Assembly (NCBI GenBank): GCA_029248745.1
Contig: JAQWIT010000003.1
Location: 310,001 to 374,000, forward strand
DNA from: Gammaproteobacteria bacterium
Lineage (GTDB): Bacteria > Pseudomonadota > Gammaproteobacteria > Nitrosococcales > Methylophagaceae
Length of the DNA stretch: 64,000 nucleotides
Reading direction: 5' to 3'
The notes beneath the pieces were generated by a model that was given only the letters and a program-made list of their open reading frames with translations, made no database searches and was not told the DNA's origin. Of the stretch, positions 30,939-41,298 are shown in pieces. The translations under genes were made by a program, and so were the position numbers. The first letter of the stretch is position 1, and every line of letters starts with the position of its first letter.

Positions 30939-31571
30939 ATGAAAAAAATTGTTTTATTTGCATCAGCATCGCAGATGTCAGTACAAGCGCAAGCTGCTAT
31001 CCTTGGCGTTACGGGGTAGAGTGTACAAAGCACCCCAACGGTTGTAGAAGAAGATGGGGTCTTGAGTACTGATGGTAATGGCCGTTATGTACAAAATGGT
31101 TTTGATGAACAGAAGGGTATATTTATAGGGAGTGCCCTTAATGCTGATGCTGGAGTACGAAGCATAGCTCGAAACCAGTACGTTAACAGCCATCTTATCT
31201 TTTTGAACACCAAAGGCAATACACTTGCATCAACAACTGCTACATGGGAGTTTGACGGTAAGATATTAGGTATTATGTTAGACACTGGAGGAAACTTAAT
31301 GGAGGCCAGTGATCCTTTACTGGCATATGCTAACTATTTTACAAATACAGGTGGTTTATCTACATTTAATTTGGCTGGTTTTGAAAGTAATGACTCGTAT
31401 TCGGGCTTAGGTACAAATTTCCTTACTGTAATAAGCAAAGCAAGAGAACCAGGTGATAGGATTCGCGTTGTAACTGTTTCTGAAGTCCCAGTACCTGCTG
31501 CATTATGGTTATTTGCACCTGCACTTATGGGCTTTTTAGGGTACGTAGAAAGTCTAAAGCAGCGTAAATAA
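30939..31571 (+). pseudogene. VPxPA/PEP-CTERM-type exosortase substrate with in-frame TAG after the signal peptide
   Basis: MKKIVLFASASQMSVQAQAAILGVTG*SVQSTPTVVEEDGVLSTDGNG... same frame; C-terminus VPVPAALWLFAPALMGFLGYVESLKQRK. Confidence 0.75.
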
Positions 31572-31940
31572 CAAACAAAACATCTAGTTAAGTTTGATCC
31601 GGGCTTATTTTGATAAGTTCAGCTTTTTTATGAGATTAAAAAGCAGAAGTCATTTAACTTTCTTAAGAGAGTAATCAGTCCATCATTTCGGAATTTGTAC
31701 CATGTTTACATCATAAAGAATAATAAAGTCATTGAGAGCAAACTCATTGAACTACTTAGCGGAAGTGCCTTTTATCAACAAGGAAGTAAACGGAGCAAAC
31801 ATTGGAAGTGATACGCAACCTGATAGACATAGTTTCTGAACCTCAATTGTTAGTAGTGTTATGGCTGCTTTCACTGGTTCTAATTGCTAGTCATACAGAA
31901 GAAAAGTAAGCTAACAAACTAAGTCTTTGGAATAGCTAAT

Positions 31941-31974
31941 AGAAAAGCCGTGAGATAATTCTCACGGCTTTTCT
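31941..31974 (-). terminator. Terminator of ppsA (bidirectional-looking hairpin)
   Basis: AGAAAAGCCGTGAGA-TAAT-TCTCACGGCTTTTCT perfect inverted repeat. Confidence 0.88.
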
Positions 31975-32010
31975 ATTATAGGCATCCTGTCTGAAAGCGC
32001 TCAGCTCAGG

Positions 32011-34416
32011 CTAAGACATTTTAGCTTCCATATCTGAAACAACATGGGCCATTTCTACGACACTATCTGGGTTAACAGAGACACTACTGACGCCTTGTTT
32101 AACCAAGAACTTAGTGATTTCAGGGAAATCAGATGGTGCTTGTCCACAAATCCCAACGTACTTGCCCGCTTTTCTACAAGCAGCAATCGCCATTTCAAGC
32201 ATTTTAAGGACGGCCTCATTGCGCTCATCATAGTGACCAAGTAGATTAGAATCGCGGTCAACGCCCAATGTTAACTGCGTTAAGTCATTTGAACCGATAG
32301 AGAAACCATCGACCAATTCAAGGAACTGGTCTGCCAAAATAACATTAGCAGGAATTTCACACATTAAGAAAATCTTAAGACCGCGTTTACCCCGAACTAG
32401 GCCGTGAGAAGCCATTAAGTCAATAACTTGTTTGGTCTCTTCAACAGTACGGGCAAAAGGAATCATGACCGTTACGTTATCTAGTCCCATGGTTGTGCGA
32501 GCAATACGTAAGGCGTTACATTCAAGGGCAAATGCTTCACTGAATGCTTCACTTAAATAACGAGTAGCCCCACGAAAACCCAACATTGGATTTTCTTCAG
32601 AGGGTTCATAAATACTACCGCCGATTAAGTTGGCATATTCATTTGATTTGAAATCGCTTAAACGAACAATAACCGGTTTAGGGTAGAAAGAAGACGCAAG
32701 TGTTGCAATGCCTTCAGCCAATTTATGAACATAGAAAGAAATGGGGTTAGGGTAACCAACCAAACGAGGTTTGATTTGAGCCTGAACCTCTTTTGGTAGA
32801 GTATCATATTCGATTAAGGCATTGGGGTGGACACCTATACTATTGTTAATGATAAATTCCATTCGGGCTAAACCAACACCTGAGTTAGGTAAGTTACTTG
32901 TCTTAAAAGCAATTTCTGGATTAGCCAAATTAAGCATAATGCCTGTCTTTTCTGGCTTAGGAATGCTTGAGATATCAATTTTTTCAATGTGATGTGGTAA
33001 TTTACCTTGATAAACAAGACCTGTATCACCCTCAGCACAACTGACAGTAACAATATCTCCTGTTTTGATCACTTCGGTTGCTCTATTAGTACTAACAATA
33101 GCGGCGATACCGAGTTCGCGAGCGATAATCGCTGCATGGCAAGTACGTCCACCACGGTTAGTAACAATGGCGCCCGCAATCTTCATGACAGGTTCCCAAT
33201 CAGGGTCGGTAATGTCTGTGACTAGGATCTCACCAGGTTTTAACTCGGCCATCTGTTCGGTTTTCATAATGACACGAGCTTTACCACTGGCAATTTTACT
33301 GCCGACACTCTTACCTTCAATAACGACTTTGCCGCGGGCTTTAAGAACATGGTTCTCAAGCGCATTTAATGACTTGGTAGATTCAACTGTTTCCGGACGG
33401 GCTTGAACAACAAAAAGCTCACCACTATCACCATCTTTGGCCCACTCGATATCCATTGGCATGGGACGACCAGCTTTCTTAGAGTAGTGTTTTTCGATAA
33501 TGACAGCCGTTTTAGCCAAGCTCAGAACTTCATCATCATTAATACAGAATTTTGCCTGCATCGCCGGTGAAACTTTTGTGTTTTCAACAGCACCTGTCGA
33601 ACCAGATTGGTTTTCAGAGTAAACCATCTTCAACTGTTTACTACCCAGTTGATGTTTAATTATAGGGAGGTATTTTGTCCCTAGTGTTGGTTTGAAAACG
33701 TAAAATTCATCTGGATTAACCGCACCTTGTACAACATTCTCACCAAGACCCCAAGCACCAGTGATAAAGACAATATCTCGGAAGCCGCTTTCAGTATCAA
33801 TGGTGAACATGACACCTGAGGAGGCTTTATCTGAACGAACCATTTTTTGTACAGCAATCGCCAAGGCGACACTCATATGGTCGAAACCTTGGTGTACACG
33901 ATATGAAATAGCACGGTTAGTGAAGAGGGAAGCGAAAATCTGGCGGCAACTATTAATAAGTGCTGCTGTACCAGTAATATTCAAATGAGACTCTTGCTGA
34001 CCTGCAAACGATGCATCAGGTAAATCTTCAGCTGTTGCAGAGCTTCGTACAGCGACATCAACATTAGTACCGTATTCTTTTTCTAACTCTTTATAGGCTA
34101 GGCCTATTTCATCAACGACGTCTTGTGGCATGGTGCCATTGATAATCAAAGAACGAATATGTTCACCAGTTTCAGCTAATGCTTTAGTGTCATCAACATC
34201 TAGTGTCGAGAGCGCATCTGTAATTTTTGCTTCTAAGTCATTATGTTTAAGAAAGTAGCGATAAGCTTCAGCAGTCGTTGCAAAACCATTCGGGATATTA
34301 ACTCCTTCACGGCTCAGTTCACTGTACATTTCACCCAAGGAAGCGTTCTTCCCACCGACACTGTCGACATCATCAATACTAATATCTGAAAAAAAGCGAA
34401 TATATTGGTAGCTCAT
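32011..34416 (-). CDS. ppsA: Phosphoenolpyruvate synthase
   Basis: GGKNASLGEM; GGRTCHAAIIARELGI; 801 aa. Confidence 0.96.
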   Translation of the reverse strand: MSYQYIRFFSDISIDDVDSVGGKNASLGEMYSELSREGVNIPNGFATTAEAYRYFLKHNDLEAKITDALSTLDVDDTKALAETGEHIRSLIINGTMPQDVVDEIGLAYKELEKEYGTNVDVAVRSSATAEDLPDASFAGQQESHLNITGTAALINSCRQIFASLFTNRAISYRVHQGFDHMSVALAIAVQKMVRSDKASSGVMFTIDTESGFRDIVFITGAWGLGENVVQGAVNPDEFYVFKPTLGTKYLPIIKHQLGSKQLKMVYSENQSGSTGAVENTKVSPAMQAKFCINDDEVLSLAKTAVIIEKHYSKKAGRPMPMDIEWAKDGDSGELFVVQARPETVESTKSLNALENHVLKARGKVVIEGKSVGSKIASGKARVIMKTEQMAELKPGEILVTDITDPDWEPVMKIAGAIVTNRGGRTCHAAIIARELGIAAIVSTNRATEVIKTGDIVTVSCAEGDTGLVYQGKLPHHIEKIDISSIPKPEKTGIMLNLANPEIAFKTSNLPNSGVGLARMEFIINNSIGVHPNALIEYDTLPKEVQAQIKPRLVGYPNPISFYVHKLAEGIATLASSFYPKPVIVRLSDFKSNEYANLIGGSIYEPSEENPMLGFRGATRYLSEAFSEAFALECNALRIARTTMGLDNVTVMIPFARTVEETKQVIDLMASHGLVRGKRGLKIFLMCEIPANVILADQFLELVDGFSIGSNDLTQLTLGVDRDSNLLGHYDERNEAVLKMLEMAIAACRKAGKYVGICGQAPSDFPEITKFLVKQGVSSVSVNPDSVVEMAHVVSDMEAKMS

Positions 34417-34662
34417 TCAAATCCCCCCCGGGGTTAAATCTAATAAATATGAATCAATAAAAGAAGTGATGACCTTCACCTGAAGTACATTGATAGCACG
34501 GTACTGAGTTTTCGATTGGGAACGAAAGCGAGAATGGACAGTGAGATTTTTCAATATTACAACAGACAGATTAAACAGCTTCTCAGAATAAAAATTTTAA
34601 AAGTTCATACAACGAGTCAAGTTACTTCAGTTTTACGTTAAAGTATACTACCCGTCAGTCCC

Positions 34663-34767
34663 TTATGAGTTTAATAAACCGTAAACGACTAGTGACAGCC
34701 AAAAAACAGATATAGCCGCAATAATCACGAAGAACTGATCGAGAATGAATTGCTCTAGTTTTTTCAT
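34663..34767 (-). CDS. Candidate 34 aa single-TM small protein
   Basis: MKKLEQFILDQFFVIIAAISVFWLSLVVYGLLNS*; below ORF-track cutoff. Confidence 0.35.
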   Translation of the reverse strand: MKKLEQFILDQFFVIIAAISVFWLSLVVYGLLNS

Positions 34768-35118
34768 AGATATGCCGTCTCAAACAAATATGACAAATTG
34801 ATGACTAAAAGATACCAGTAATAGACTGGTTTTGCGAGCATTTTTGGCCTAAGAGGTAGTAATAACGGGCACTGACAGTAAATTAATCAGATTAAATGTA
34901 ATTAAACCGCACCGGAACGGTGCTAAAAATACAATATAATCAAAGAGTTTTGAAGGACTTGCTGAAACATTGTAAAAAGCATGGTTTTATTGTTGAAATA
35001 CCCTGCTTCAGAGACTAAATTTATGTTTGCGATGGGCTATAGATAGAGAGATAGCCTAATAATCATACGTATCTAGGTAACAAAATTAAGCAACTAATGA
35101 AAGCGATGTACAGAGTAA

Positions 35119-35480
35119 TCAACCAAAATTGATTTTCGCTTTCAAGTCGTTTCGAGAGTCTGCATTACGCAAGGCTTCTTCTAACGAAATACGGCCATCT
35201 TTGCGGAGTGCTAATAACGCTTCTTCGAATGTAATCATACCCTGATCACAACTGGTACTCATCGCTTCCTTAAGCTCACTTAATTAACTTTTCAAGATTA
35301 GGTTAGTGATATGCGAGGTACTGAGTAAAACCTCAATAGCAGCACAGCGTTCACCTACTGTATCAGGGATCAGGCGTTGGGAAATTACGGCACCTAAATT
35401 AGCCGATAAATCCATGAAAAGTTGCTTATGTTGAGATTGTGGGAACATGTCAATAATGTGCTCCATCGCATTATTGCCTC
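35119..35480 (-). pseudogene. C-terminal remnant of a second PilU/PilT-type retraction ATPase
   Basis: NSSEAMEHIIDMFPQSQHKQLFMDLSANLGAVISQRLIPD...ITNLILKS*LSELKEAMSTSCDQGMITFEEALLALRKDGRISLEEALRNADSRNDLKAKINFG*; N-terminus missing, in-frame TAA. Confidence 0.85.
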
Positions 35481-35499
35481 ACTTGAGTTAATGGGTGTC

Positions 35500-36740
35500 T
35501 TGGTTTGAAAAAGACTATTACCGTAATCATGGTCTGTTAGTAAAGCTAGGCCAGCACTGACTGAAGCTGCTTTAGATTGCTGCTGTTGAACACTGACATC
35601 TTGAAGATCGGATTCGACTTTTAATCCAGCACCAAAGTCATCAGCAACATCTTCATCATTACCATCTTTTTCGAGTTTAATTTTTAAACGAACCTCATTA
35701 ACCGAGTCTGTATTTCTTAAAGCCACGTCATAGCTAATTCTGCCGGCTTTATAAAAGTCAAATACCGCGTGGTCGAAGGTTTGCATACCCAGCTCACGTG
35801 ATCGTGTCATGACTTCTCTAATACCCGAAACATCTCATTTAGAAATCAAGTCAGAAATAAGCAGGGTATTGATCAAAATTTCAATCGCGGCTACGTGACC
35901 ACCATCCAATGTTTTGATCAAACGCTGGGAAATAATGGCACGTAAGTTAAGCGATAAATCCTGCATTAACTTGATTTGTTTATCAGTAGGGGAAAAATCA
36001 AGAATACGATCAATAGTCTGGTTAGCTTTATTGGCGTGAAGGGTTGCTAAGGCCAAGTGACCTGTTTGTGCGAACTCAACGCCAAGTTCCATAATCTGTT
36101 TTATCACGAATCTCACCCAAGACAATAACATCAGGGGCTTGTCGTAGGGTATTATTTTTGGTTTCTTTCCAACTTTCCGTATCGATACCAACTTCACGTT
36201 GCATAGTGATGCAGTTTTATGTGGATGGACGTATTCTATGGGGTCTTCAACAGTGATGATATGACCAAAGCTATGTTCATTACGATGATCTAGCATTGTA
36301 GCCATTGAGGTTGATTTACCAGCACGGGTACCACCTACGATCACAACTAAACCGTTTTTAGTCATAATGATATCTTTCATAATGGCGGGTAAATCAGAGG
36401 AATCAATTGTCGGTATCTCAGAAGCCATAACATGCATGACTAATCCGGACATCCCTTGATGAACATTAGCATTAACATGGAAACGACATAAGCTTGCAGG
36501 GGCTATCACAAAATTACATTCTTTGGTTTCTTCACATTGTTTGAGTTGCTTATCATTCATGACAGCCTGAGTAATAGTCTGTGTATCCTCAGGTGAAAGT
36601 AGGTGTTGAGATAGTGGTGTCATGAGACCTTTCATCATGATAGCAGGGGGAAAGCCACCAGTGATAAGGTAAGTCAGAACTATCTTGTTCTAACATCATG
36701 CTCAGCAGCTTCACTACCAAAGACATTGCTTCATTTCTTT
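35500..36740 (-). pseudogene. pilU: PilU-type twitching-motility ATPase pseudogene
   Basis: MSLVVKLLSMMLEQDSSDL / MMKGLMTPLSQHLLSPEDTQ...GLVVIVGGTRAGKSTSMATML...TVEDPIEYVHPHKT / frameshifted centre / FAQTGHLALATLHANKANQTIDRIL...LISDLISK*DVSGIREVMTRSRELGMQTFDHAVFDFYKAGRISYDVALRNTDSVNEVRLKIKL; at least three frame disruptions plus a TGA. Confidence 0.9.
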
Positions 36741-36903
36741 CCACCTTATGGCCTCTAATACAGCGTTTGTTATAACTAGCTGAACAAACTTATTTAATAG
36801 ATAGTAAATATGATGCCAGTAAACAACCGGTTTTTAAGTGAAGAAGTTCACACCTTCATAAGGCTATGACTAGGCTTCATATTAGTTCAGGGTAGAGAGT
36901 GAA

Positions 36904-36912
36904 TGGTATGAT
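36904..36912 (+). promoter_or_regulatory. Extended -10 promoter TGGTATGAT upstream of lpxR-like gene
   Basis: Part of an 18-nt sequence identical to the one in front of pcnB. Confidence 0.5.
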
Positions 36913-36945
36913 AGCCTGCAAGAAATAAAGATATAATTGAGTGAC

Positions 36946-37941
36946 ATGAAATTACATCAGTATGCAGTGTTGATACTCTTAACACTGATGGCAAATACCG
37001 TCTCGGCAGAATCTGGTTCCAGCTGGGATTGGGATATGGACTGGGTATCTGGCACATTAGACAATGATTTGTTTTTAGGTAATGACAACGGCTATACCAA
37101 CGGTGTGTTTTTCTCTGCCTACGATACAGGCTTAGCAGATGAGCAACCACAAGCAAGCCATTTCGTCTGGCCATTACTTTGGACATTACCTGATCAGCAA
37201 TTTGATGCGGCGGTAAACGCTTATAGTGTTGGCCAAGTGATGATGACGCCAGATGATATCACCGTAAAAAAACCACCTGAATATCAATTACCTTATTCAG
37301 GCATGCTTTTTTTCAGCACAACCTATTTAGCGATTGATAAGCAAGTTGCCGATAAACTAAGTAGCACCTTGGGTATTGTTGGTCCTGCAGCTGGGGCAAA
37401 AGTCACCCAGAAAACTGTGCATAAATGGATTGGATCGGATGATCCGAAAGGCTGGGGCACACAATTAGAAAATGAACTGGTTTTCCAAATAAGCAGGGGC
37501 AGATTGTGGCGACATTGGGTGTCACATAACGAACATGCCGATATTCTACTAAGTAGTGAGGCAGGGATAGGTACGCTATCGAGTTATGCAGAGTCTAGTT
37601 TTGTCATACGTTATGGCCGTGGTTTAAGTCGTTCCTATGCCAGTGTTCTGTTAAATAACTCTAGAATCACAAACCCAGTCGCCATTGATAATGGCTGGTA
37701 TTTATATGCGGGTATGACTGCGGGCTATACGTTTAACCAAATCTATACTGATGGTAATACCTTTCAGGATAGCCAATCGATTGACTATGGCCAAGAACGA
37801 CTCGGCGTGACAGCAGGCTTAGCTTATTCCTGGGGCAAAATATCAATCACACTAGCCTTAAATGATGCCAATATTTTGGATACACGTTCGGAAGAAGAAC
37901 TAGAAGATTTGACCCAATATGGATCATTATCTATTGCTTAA
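36946..37941 (+). CDS. LpxR-like lipid A deacylase / DUF2219 outer-membrane protein
   Basis: Signal peptide, then GTLDNDLFLGNDNGYTNGVFFSAYDTG (DNDLF..DxxYTNG signature). Confidence 0.85.
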   Translation: MKLHQYAVLILLTLMANTVSAESGSSWDWDMDWVSGTLDNDLFLGNDNGYTNGVFFSAYDTGLADEQPQASHFVWPLLWTLPDQQFDAAVNAYSVGQVMMTPDDITVKKPPEYQLPYSGMLFFSTTYLAIDKQVADKLSSTLGIVGPAAGAKVTQKTVHKWIGSDDPKGWGTQLENELVFQISRGRLWRHWVSHNEHADILLSSEAGIGTLSSYAESSFVIRYGRGLSRSYASVLLNNSRITNPVAIDNGWYLYAGMTAGYTFNQIYTDGNTFQDSQSIDYGQERLGVTAGLAYSWGKISITLALNDANILDTRSEEELEDLTQYGSLSIA

Positions 37942-37981
37942 AAATTGAAATAGGTTGAGCGACTGTTACGAAGGCTGAATA

Positions 37982-38066
37982 TGGTACCGAGGGTCGGAAT
38001 CGAACCGACACTTCCGAAGAAACCGGATTTTGAATCCGGCGCGTCTACCAGTTCCGCCACCCCGGC
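37982..38066 (-). tRNA. tRNA-Leu (CAA), CCA encoded
   Basis: Reverse complement GCCGGGGTGGCGGAACTGGTAGACGCGCCGGATTCAAAATCCGGTTTCTTCGGAAGTGTCGGTTCGATTCCGACCCTCGGTACCA; class II tRNA with loop TTCAAAA. Confidence 0.96.
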
Positions 38067-38203
38067 ATATTCAGGCTGAGGATTATAGCGATTGAAAGTC
38101 TTTTAGGGAAGTCTTATTTTATGGAAAGCCTCACTTTTACTCACACCTAGCCCGAGTTGTAAGAATTGAAGCGCTGTCAAAACAGTGAAAAAAGTAGTCA
38201 GTT

Positions 38204-38212
38204 TGTTATGAT
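38204..38212 (+). promoter_or_regulatory. Extended -10 promoter TGTTATGAT abutting queA
   Basis: TATGAT ends 7 nt before the ATG. Confidence 0.5.
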
Positions 38213-38218
38213 CATCGG

Positions 38219-39250
38219 ATGAAACTAACAGATTTTAAATTTGATTGCCCTACTGAACTCATTGCCCAATTTCCAACCCCAGATAGAACAGCCAGTCGAC
38301 TACTATCGCTAAATGGAGAAACTGGTGAATACTTAGATCAGAAATTCACTGATTTAATAAAGTTTTTAAGGCCAGGTGATCTATTGGTGTTCAACAATAC
38401 GAAAGTCATTCCAGCCCGCTTACTAGGTCATAAAGACAGCGGTGGTAAGGTTGAAGTATTGGTCGAACGTATCTTGGATGAGCATCGTGTATTAGCGCAT
38501 ATTCGAAGCAGTAAATCACAGGGAAAAGGACGACGGTTATTATTAGAAGATAAACTCAATGTAGAGGTGTTAGGGCGACAAGGGGCCCTATTTGAGTTGT
38601 TTTTTCATCATGATGAATTGATAACGACACTACTAGAACAAGTAGGTCGTTTACCGTTACCACCCTATATAGATAGGGAAGTCGCTGAAAACGATGCAGA
38701 GCGTTACCAGACTGTTTATGCTGAGGAACTCGGGGCTGTTGCGGCTCCAACAGCTGGCCTTCATTTTGATCAAGCCATGCTCGATAAATTATCTGAATTA
38801 GGTTTTGAAACAGCACAGATTACATTGCACGTTGGTGCAGGTACTTTTCAGCCGGTTCGAGTAGATGATATACAAACCCATCAAATGCATTCAGAACGAA
38901 TTGAAGTAACGGAACAGGTTTGCGAACAAGTTAAAAGAACCAAGGCCAGAGGAGGGCGAGTGATTGCTGTAGGAACAACCAGTGTAAGGGCATTAGAAAG
39001 CGCTTCACAGTCAGGTCAAATTGAAGCATTTAATGGTGAAACAGACATATTTATTTACCCAGGCTATGACTTTAAGCAGGTTGATGCGATGATAACCAAC
39101 TTTCATTTATCAGAATCAACGCTATTAATGTTGGTATCTGCCTTTGCAGGTAGAGAAAATATATTGCAGGCTTATCGACATGCGGTAGAACGACAATACC
39201 GCTTTTTTAGCTATGGCGATGCGATGTTTATCACTCGGAAAACAGTATGA
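38219..39250 (+). CDS. queA: S-adenosylmethionine:tRNA ribosyltransferase-isomerase
   Basis: [32 protein letters not shown]. Confidence 0.96.
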   Translation: MKLTDFKFDCPTELIAQFPTPDRTASRLLSLNGETGEYLDQKFTDLIKFLRPGDLLVFNNTKVIPARLLGHKDSGGKVEVLVERILDEHRVLAHIRSSKSQGKGRRLLLEDKLNVEVLGRQGALFELFFHHDELITTLLEQVGRLPLPPYIDREVAENDAERYQTVYAEELGAVAAPTAGLHFDQAMLDKLSELGFETAQITLHVGAGTFQPVRVDDIQTHQMHSERIEVTEQVCEQVKRTKARGGRVIAVGTTSVRALESASQSGQIEAFNGETDIFIYPGYDFKQVDAMITNFHLSESTLLMLVSAFAGRENILQAYRHAVERQYRFFSYGDAMFITRKTV

Positions 39251-39981
39251 AGTCATTAGAGAATATCCGTTTTGTGCTGGTGGGTACGACCCACCCTGGC
39301 AACATTGGTGCAGCGGCACGTGCAATGAAGACGATGGGCTTAACCAAATTACATTTAGTTGAACCATTGCATTATCCTAACGCGGAAGCGACAGCACGTG
39401 CATCAGGGGCAGATGATGTTTTAGCAAGTGCTGTCGTTCATCAAGATTTAGTCTCTGCTATAACAGGTTGCCATCAAGTTTATGGTATGAGCGCACGCCT
39501 ACGTCATCTACCCATTTCGGTTGTTGACCCAAGGCAAGCAGTTGCCCGAATTCAACAGCAAGCTGATGATTCTCAAGTCGCTATATTGTTCGGTAGAGAA
39601 CATTCAGGCTTGTCCAATGAAGAGTTAGATAAGTGCCAACATTTGATTAATATTCCGGCAAACCCAGAGTATAGTTCTTTGAATTTAGCAGCAGCTGTGC
39701 AAGTTTTTGCTTATGAATTAAAAATGAGCTTTGCCCCAAGTATAGAAGTTGGGCGAGTGGGTGAAGAACGTGAAGCCATTAATGCCGAAGATTTGGAGCA
39801 TCTTTACCAACATTTTGAACAGAGCTTAACGGAAATTGGTTTTCTAGACCCAGAAAACCCCAAAAACTTAATGCGTAGATTGAAACGATTATTTAATCGT
39901 GCAGATTTGGACAAAAATGAGTTGCAAATTTTACATGGTATTCTGCGATCAGCAGAAAATAACAAGGGAGAACAATCATGA
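39247..39981 (+). CDS. trmJ: tRNA (cytidine/uridine-2'-O)-methyltransferase TrmJ
   Basis: [30 protein letters not shown] motifs; upstream of iscR. Confidence 0.93.
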   Translation: MKSLENIRFVLVGTTHPGNIGAAARAMKTMGLTKLHLVEPLHYPNAEATARASGADDVLASAVVHQDLVSAITGCHQVYGMSARLRHLPISVVDPRQAVARIQQQADDSQVAILFGREHSGLSNEELDKCQHLINIPANPEYSSLNLAAAVQVFAYELKMSFAPSIEVGRVGEEREAINAEDLEHLYQHFEQSLTEIGFLDPENPKNLMRRLKRLFNRADLDKNELQILHGILRSAENNKGEQS

Positions 39982-40766
39982 GTGAGAACGTCAGTACATG
40001 GCAACATATCAAAGAAGATATTCGCTGCGTTTTTGATCGTGATCCTGCAGCTAGAACGACCATTGAAATTATAACGACTTATCCTGGTGTGCAAGCGATA
40101 CAATGGCATCGTCTTAGTCATGCTTTATGGAAACGTAACCTAAAATGGCTCGCGAGAATATTGTCAACATTCAGTCGCTGGTTAACGGGAGTAGAAATTC
40201 ATCCTGCTGCTAAAATCGGTCGGCGGTTCTTCATTGATCACGGTATGGGCGTTGTGATCGGTGAAACAGCAGAGATTGGTGATGATTGCACCTTATATCA
40301 TGGCGTGACATTAGGTGGAACTTCATGGAAAGAAGGCAAACGCCACCCAACATTGGGCAATGATGTTGTCGTGGGGGCCGGGGCAAAAGTATTAGGACCT
40401 ATCACTCTTGAAGATGGTGCTCGTGTCGGATCGAATGCTGTTGTGGTGAAAGATGTTCAGTCAGAGCAAACAGTAGTTGGTATCCCCGCTCGTGTCGTCA
40501 GAAAGCCTGAAACAGAAGACCAAAAACAAAAACAGAAATTGGCTGAATCGGTGGGGTTCGATGCATACGGCACCTCGAATGAAACGCTCGATCCTGTGGC
40601 GACTGCGATTCATGGGTTGATTGAACATATTCATTTGACAGACAAGCGTGTTGATGAAATGTGTAAAACAATTCACCAGCTTGGAGGTGAAATCCCCAAT
40701 GTTAAAATGCCCGATTTAGCTGACTGTGACTTGGCCGAAGAGGATGAAAAAGCACCATCAGCCTAA
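39978..40766 (+). CDS. cysE: Serine O-acetyltransferase
   Basis: [30 protein letters not shown] hexapeptide repeats. Confidence 0.95.
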   Translation: MSENVSTWQHIKEDIRCVFDRDPAARTTIEIITTYPGVQAIQWHRLSHALWKRNLKWLARILSTFSRWLTGVEIHPAAKIGRRFFIDHGMGVVIGETAEIGDDCTLYHGVTLGGTSWKEGKRHPTLGNDVVVGAGAKVLGPITLEDGARVGSNAVVVKDVQSEQTVVGIPARVVRKPETEDQKQKQKLAESVGFDAYGTSNETLDPVATAIHGLIEHIHLTDKRVDEMCKTIHQLGGEIPNVKMPDLADCDLAEEDEKAPSA

Positions 40767-40769
40767 AAG

Positions 40770-40786
40770 TTGACTAAAATACTCGG
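40770..40786 (+). promoter_or_regulatory. IscR type-1 binding site upstream of iscR
   Basis: TTGACTAAAATACTCGG matches YYGACTRWWWYAGTCRR at 16 of 17 positions by eye. Confidence 0.6.
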
Positions 40787-40842
40787 ACATGTAAAGATTT
40801 CGTCATATAATAAAAACAACAGGAATAATAGGAGGGATTGCT

Positions 40843-41295
40843 ATGAGATTAACAACAAAAGGCCGTTACGCTGTCACAGCGATGTTAGATTTAAGTCTAA
40901 ATTATGGTGTTCGTCCTATCACACTCGCCGACATTTCAGATCGACAGGGGATCTCTTTATCGTACCTCGAACAGCTATTTTCTAATTTACGCCGCCAAGG
41001 ACTTGTCAGTAGTTCACGTGGGCCTGGTGGAGGCTATCGCCTAAGCCGTTCAGCAGATGAGGTGACAGTATTGGATATCATTTCTGCTGTTGATGAAAAG
41101 GTGGATACAACTCGTTGTGAAGGCAAAGGCAACTATTCAAATGGGGAACAATGTCTGAGTCATGAAATCTGGCATAGCCTGAGTGAACAAATCAAAATGT
41201 ACTTAGGTGGTATTACCCTAGGTCAGGTTGTAAAGGACCATCAAATGAATAATGGGACCAGTGATAAGGTCATCAAATTTGAGGCAACAGGATAA
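40843..41295 (+). CDS. iscR: Fe-S cluster regulator IscR (Rrf2 family)
   Basis: [17 protein letters not shown]; Cys ligands [13 protein letters not shown]. Confidence 0.95.
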   Translation: MRLTTKGRYAVTAMLDLSLNYGVRPITLADISDRQGISLSYLEQLFSNLRRQGLVSSSRGPGGGYRLSRSADEVTVLDIISAVDEKVDTTRCEGKGNYSNGEQCLSHEIWHSLSEQIKMYLGGITLGQVVKDHQMNNGTSDKVIKFEATG

Positions 41296-41298
41296 AAA

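Noticed and set aside
10003-31571. Possible stop-codon reassignment (TAG/TAA read as Gln or other) explaining the many in-frame stops
   Set aside because: Intact genes end normally at TAG (folK, dGK, era) and TAA, the damaged genes mix all three stop codons, and several also carry frameshifts or truncations. Decay or sequencing error is simpler.
31670-31830. Possible transposase-like fragment (SFRNLYHVYIIKNNKVIESKLIELLSGSAFYQQGSKRSKHWK)
   Set aside because: No start codon, no terminal repeats and no recognisable transposase motif; too weak to call.
32044-33406. Plus-strand ORFs opposite ppsA
   Set aside because: Antisense to a well-conserved ppsA; no independent coding signal.
34425-34437. 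CCCCCCCGGGG run just upstream of ppsA as a special element
   Set aside because: On the minus strand it reads as a G-rich Shine-Dalgarno-like stretch (CCCCGGGGGGG) before the ATG; homopolymer length may also be an assembly uncertainty.
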